This document shows positions 13,631 through 14,726 of a stretch of 14,726 nucleotides of DNA, one piece after another. The notes beneath the pieces were generated by a model, which did not search any database, was not told the DNA's origin, and saw only the letters and a program-made list of their open reading frames with translations. Made by a program: the position numbers and the translations under genes. Origin of the DNA: Solobacterium sp. (GTDB lineage: Bacteria; Bacillota_I; Bacilli_A; Erysipelotrichales; Erysipelotrichaceae); the NCBI GenBank assembly GCA_017543005.1, contig JAFWEA010000228.1:1-14726 (forward strand). The letters are read 5' to 3'. How positions within the stretch are numbered: the stretch's first letter is position 1; each line of letters starts with the position of its first letter.

Positions 13631-13632
13631 TT

Positions 13633-13665
13633 AAAAAAGAACCGCTGTGTCATACAGCGGTTTTC
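13633..13665. terminator. Bidirectional terminator after tRNA-Ser
   Basis: An 8-bp stem ACCGCTGT (13641-13648) / ACAGCGGT (13654-13661) has a 5-base loop, six A on the left and a T-run on the right. It ends the tRNA-Ser transcript and the convergent DUF3237 gene. Confidence 0.85.
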
Positions 13666-13676
13666 TTATACCCTGC

Positions 13677-14138
13677 TCAATCGATCATGAAATATGTAAT
13701 ATGCACGGCATCCGGTTCGCGGACTGCCTGGCAGAAAAACACATGGTTTTCCATCCAGCGCAGGGAATCGCTGTATACCTCAAAGAACGGAACCGTGGCG
13801 AAATAATACAGGGAAGGATCGATGAACTCCCCTTTCAGGACCTGTTCGCGGTATTCCGGCGGAACTGTACGCATGCCGTTGTTTTCAATGTAGAATGATG
13901 ATCCGTCTGATAACCTGACCGCATAGCGGGCCGACAGTTCGCACTTGCCATCCGGCCGGATCACCTGGGAATCCACCCCGCCCGGCAAGACTACACCGCT
14001 CATTTCCTTTCCATCCGGATCATGGCCCGATACCGTTCCGGATGTAATCGGGATCAGCTGCCGCCGGCCATTCTTACCGTCCTGGCCGACCACGATCGGT
14101 TTATCCACCTGTACGGAGATTGTAAACAGTTCTTTCAT
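13677..14138 (-). CDS. DUF3237 family protein
   Basis: A 153-residue protein of the DUF3237 (UPF0311) family. The recognisable core is 'GKNGRRQLIPITSGTVSG' (22-39), then 'SGVVLPGGVDSQVIRPDGKCELSARYAVRLSDG' (47-79, in part) and 'FYIENNGMRT'. These give a beta-barrel-like fold; the family has no firmly established activity. The C-terminal part 'YFATVPFFEVYSDSLRWMENHVFFC' (in part) is typical too. There is no signal peptide. The ATG at 14138 has GGAGGTG 6 bases upstream. The open frame continues upstream across the tRNA genes and is not coding there. The gene sits alone between a tRNA cluster terminator and a convergent terminator, with its own TATAAT. Confidence 0.86.
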   Translation of the reverse strand: MKELFTISVQVDKPIVVGQDGKNGRRQLIPITSGTVSGHDPDGKEMSGVVLPGGVDSQVIRPDGKCELSARYAVRLSDGSSFYIENNGMRTVPPEYREQVLKGEFIDPSLYYFATVPFFEVYSDSLRWMENHVFFCQAVREPDAVHITYFMID

Positions 14139-14156
14139 GATGCCACCTCCGCTTCC

Positions 14157-14162
14157 ATTATA
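14157..14162 (-). promoter_or_regulatory. -10 element of the DUF3237 gene
   Basis: A perfect TATAAT on the minus strand lies 18 bases before the ATG at 14138, just after the tRNA terminator. The -35 is a poor T-rich match inside the terminator T-run. The leader would be about 12 bases and include GGAGGTG. Confidence 0.45.
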
Positions 14163-14177
14163 CCTGCCGGTGCAATA

Positions 14178-14201
14178 AAACAAAAACCGCTTCAGCGGTT
14201 T
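14178..14201 (-). terminator. Terminator of the five-tRNA cluster
   Basis: On the minus strand AAACCGC / GCGGTTT (7 bp, TGAA loop) is followed by TTTGTTTT. It lies about 10 bases downstream of tRNA-Gly. Confidence 0.8.
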
Positions 14202-14210
14202 GACTTTATA

Positions 14211-14284
14211 TGGAGCGGATGAGGGGAATCGGACCCCCGTATGCAGCTTGGAAGGCTGCCGTTCTACCATTGAACTACATCCGC
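14211..14284 (-). tRNA. tRNA-Gly (anticodon TCC)
   Basis: The acceptor stem GCGGATG / CATCCGC has discriminator T and an encoded CCA. The anticodon loop reads CTTCCAA with TCC at 14250-14252. It is the last tRNA of the cluster, 74 bases including CCA. Confidence 0.96.
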
Positions 14285-14296
14285 GTAGATGACAAG

Positions 14297-14372
14297 TGGT
14301 GTCTCGGAAGAGAATCGAACTCTCGACCCACTGATTAAAAGTCAGTTGCTCTGCCACCTGAGCTACCGAGAC
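14297..14372 (-). tRNA. tRNA-Lys (anticodon TTT)
   Basis: The acceptor stem GTCTCGG / CCGAGAC has discriminator A and an encoded CCA. The anticodon stem ACTGA / TCAGT encloses CTTTTAA, with TTT at 14337-14339. The D- and T-arms are normal. Confidence 0.96.
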
Positions 14373-14400
14373 ATGAGCCGTACAAGGTCCATTTATCATA

Positions 14401-14426
14401 ATCTGGATCGTATACGCGATCCAGAT
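14401..14426. repeat. Perfect 10-bp hairpin between tRNA-Tyr and tRNA-Lys
   Basis: ATCTGGATCG (14401-14410) and CGATCCAGAT (14417-14426) form a perfect stem with a 6-base loop. It lies in the 67-base gap between tRNA-Tyr and tRNA-Lys, by far the longest spacer in the cluster. No T-run follows on the minus strand, so it is not a normal terminator; an RNA processing hairpin or an operator are options. Confidence 0.6.
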
Positions 14427-14439
14427 CGTTTCATCTAAG

Positions 14440-14524
14440 TGGTGGAGACGGGTGGTTTCGAACCACCGAACCCGGAGGGAGCAGATTTACAGTCTGCCGC
14501 GTTTAGCCACTTCGCTACGTCTCC
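14440..14524 (-). tRNA. tRNA-Tyr (anticodon GTA)
   Basis: The acceptor stem GGAGACG / CGTCTCC has discriminator A and an encoded CCA. The anticodon loop reads CTGTAAA with GTA at 14488-14490. A long variable arm (CTCCCTCCGGG region) makes it class II, as expected for bacterial tyrosine tRNA. Confidence 0.96.
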
Positions 14525-14531
14525 ACTTTCA

Positions 14532-14607
14532 TGGTGCCGACTATAGGAATCGAACCTACAACCTATTGATTACAAATCAATTGCTCTGCCAATTGAGCTA
14601 AGTCGGC
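14532..14607 (-). tRNA. tRNA-Thr (anticodon TGT)
   Basis: The acceptor stem GCCGACT / AGTCGGC has discriminator A and an encoded CCA. The anticodon stem ATTGA / TCAAT encloses TTTGTAA, with TGT at 14572-14574. Only seven bases separate it from tRNA-Tyr. Confidence 0.95.
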
Positions 14608-14619
14608 ATATCATCTTAA

Positions 14620-14695
14620 TGGTGGAGGTTAACGGGCTCGAACCGCTGACCCTCTGCTTGTAAGGCAGATGCTCTCCCAACTGAGCTAAACCTCC
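14620..14695 (-). tRNA. tRNA-Val (anticodon TAC)
   Basis: The acceptor stem GGAGGTT / AACCTCC has discriminator A and an encoded CCA. The anticodon stem TCTGC / GCAGA encloses CTTACAA, with TAC at 14660-14662. It is the first tRNA of the cluster visible in the window. Confidence 0.96.
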
Positions 14696-14713
14696 ATATC
14701 AAAATGCTAATTA

Positions 14714-14722
14714 AATATACCA
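14714..14722 (-). promoter_or_regulatory. Possible extended -10 promoter of the tRNA cluster
   Basis: The minus strand reads TG-G-TATATT, ending 18 bases before tRNA-Val. The -35 position lies outside the window. The cluster could instead continue further upstream, in which case this is a chance match. Confidence 0.4.
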
Positions 14723-14726
14723 CAGC

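Noticed and set aside
14139..14399. N-terminal extension of the DUF3237 frame
   Set aside because: It runs across tRNA-Gly, tRNA-Lys and a terminator; the ATG at 14138 has a strong GGAGGTG.

Overview
This 14.7 kb window looks like chromosomal DNA from a Gram-positive anaerobe of the Bacillota with mid-range GC. An Erysipelotrichia-type gut bacterium is my guess, at low confidence. The evidence is the Shine-Dalgarno motifs of the GGAGG/GGTGAT type, CCA-encoding tRNA genes, a CcpA-like cre box in the aspA leader, and a gene set typical of that phylum (DUF1667 operon, VTC/DUF4956 pair, membrane-anchored HtrA). No mobile element, CRISPR array or rRNA is visible, and no gene-free stretch exceeds about 130 bases.

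Left part (1-2740): the 5' end of a probable amidohydrolase gene runs off the left edge. Next come aspA (aspartate ammonia-lyase, minus strand) and a divergent LysR-type regulator, separated by an AT-rich region with palindromic repeats, a good aspA promoter and a near-consensus cre box. Centre-left (2737-5863): two minus-strand operons. One encodes a VTC-domain polyphosphate polymerase plus a DUF4956 membrane protein. The other encodes an SseB-family protein plus an unusual fusion of a GNAT acetyltransferase with a pyrophosphatase-like domain. Centre (5945-8022): a rhomboid intramembrane protease and a membrane-anchored HtrA/DegP-like serine protease on the plus strand, each followed by a terminator. 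The htrA promoter carries an 11-bp-period direct repeat and a palindrome.

Centre-right (8086-11143): a tightly overlapping three-gene minus-strand operon. It encodes a GlpA-like FAD oxidoreductase with a C-terminal [2Fe-2S] BFD-type domain, a second FAD/NAD(P) oxidoreductase, and a small four-cysteine DUF1667 protein, resembling a GlpABC-like electron-transfer module. Next is a secreted or anchored SGNH/GDSL hydrolase with four 22-residue cysteine-containing tandem repeats, divergent from a Sel1-repeat protein. Right end (13540-14695): tRNA-Ser(GGA) on plus, a DUF3237 gene on minus, and a five-tRNA minus-strand cluster, transcribed Val-Thr-Tyr-Lys-Gly.

Most genes are of recognisable families. 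The less ordinary items are the GNAT/pyrophosphatase fusion next to a polyphosphate polymerase operon, the Cys-repeat tail of the SGNH hydrolase, the compact overlapping divergent promoters with very short leaders, and the repeated use of extended -10 (TGnTATAAT-like) promoters. I see no clear undescribed multi-gene system.
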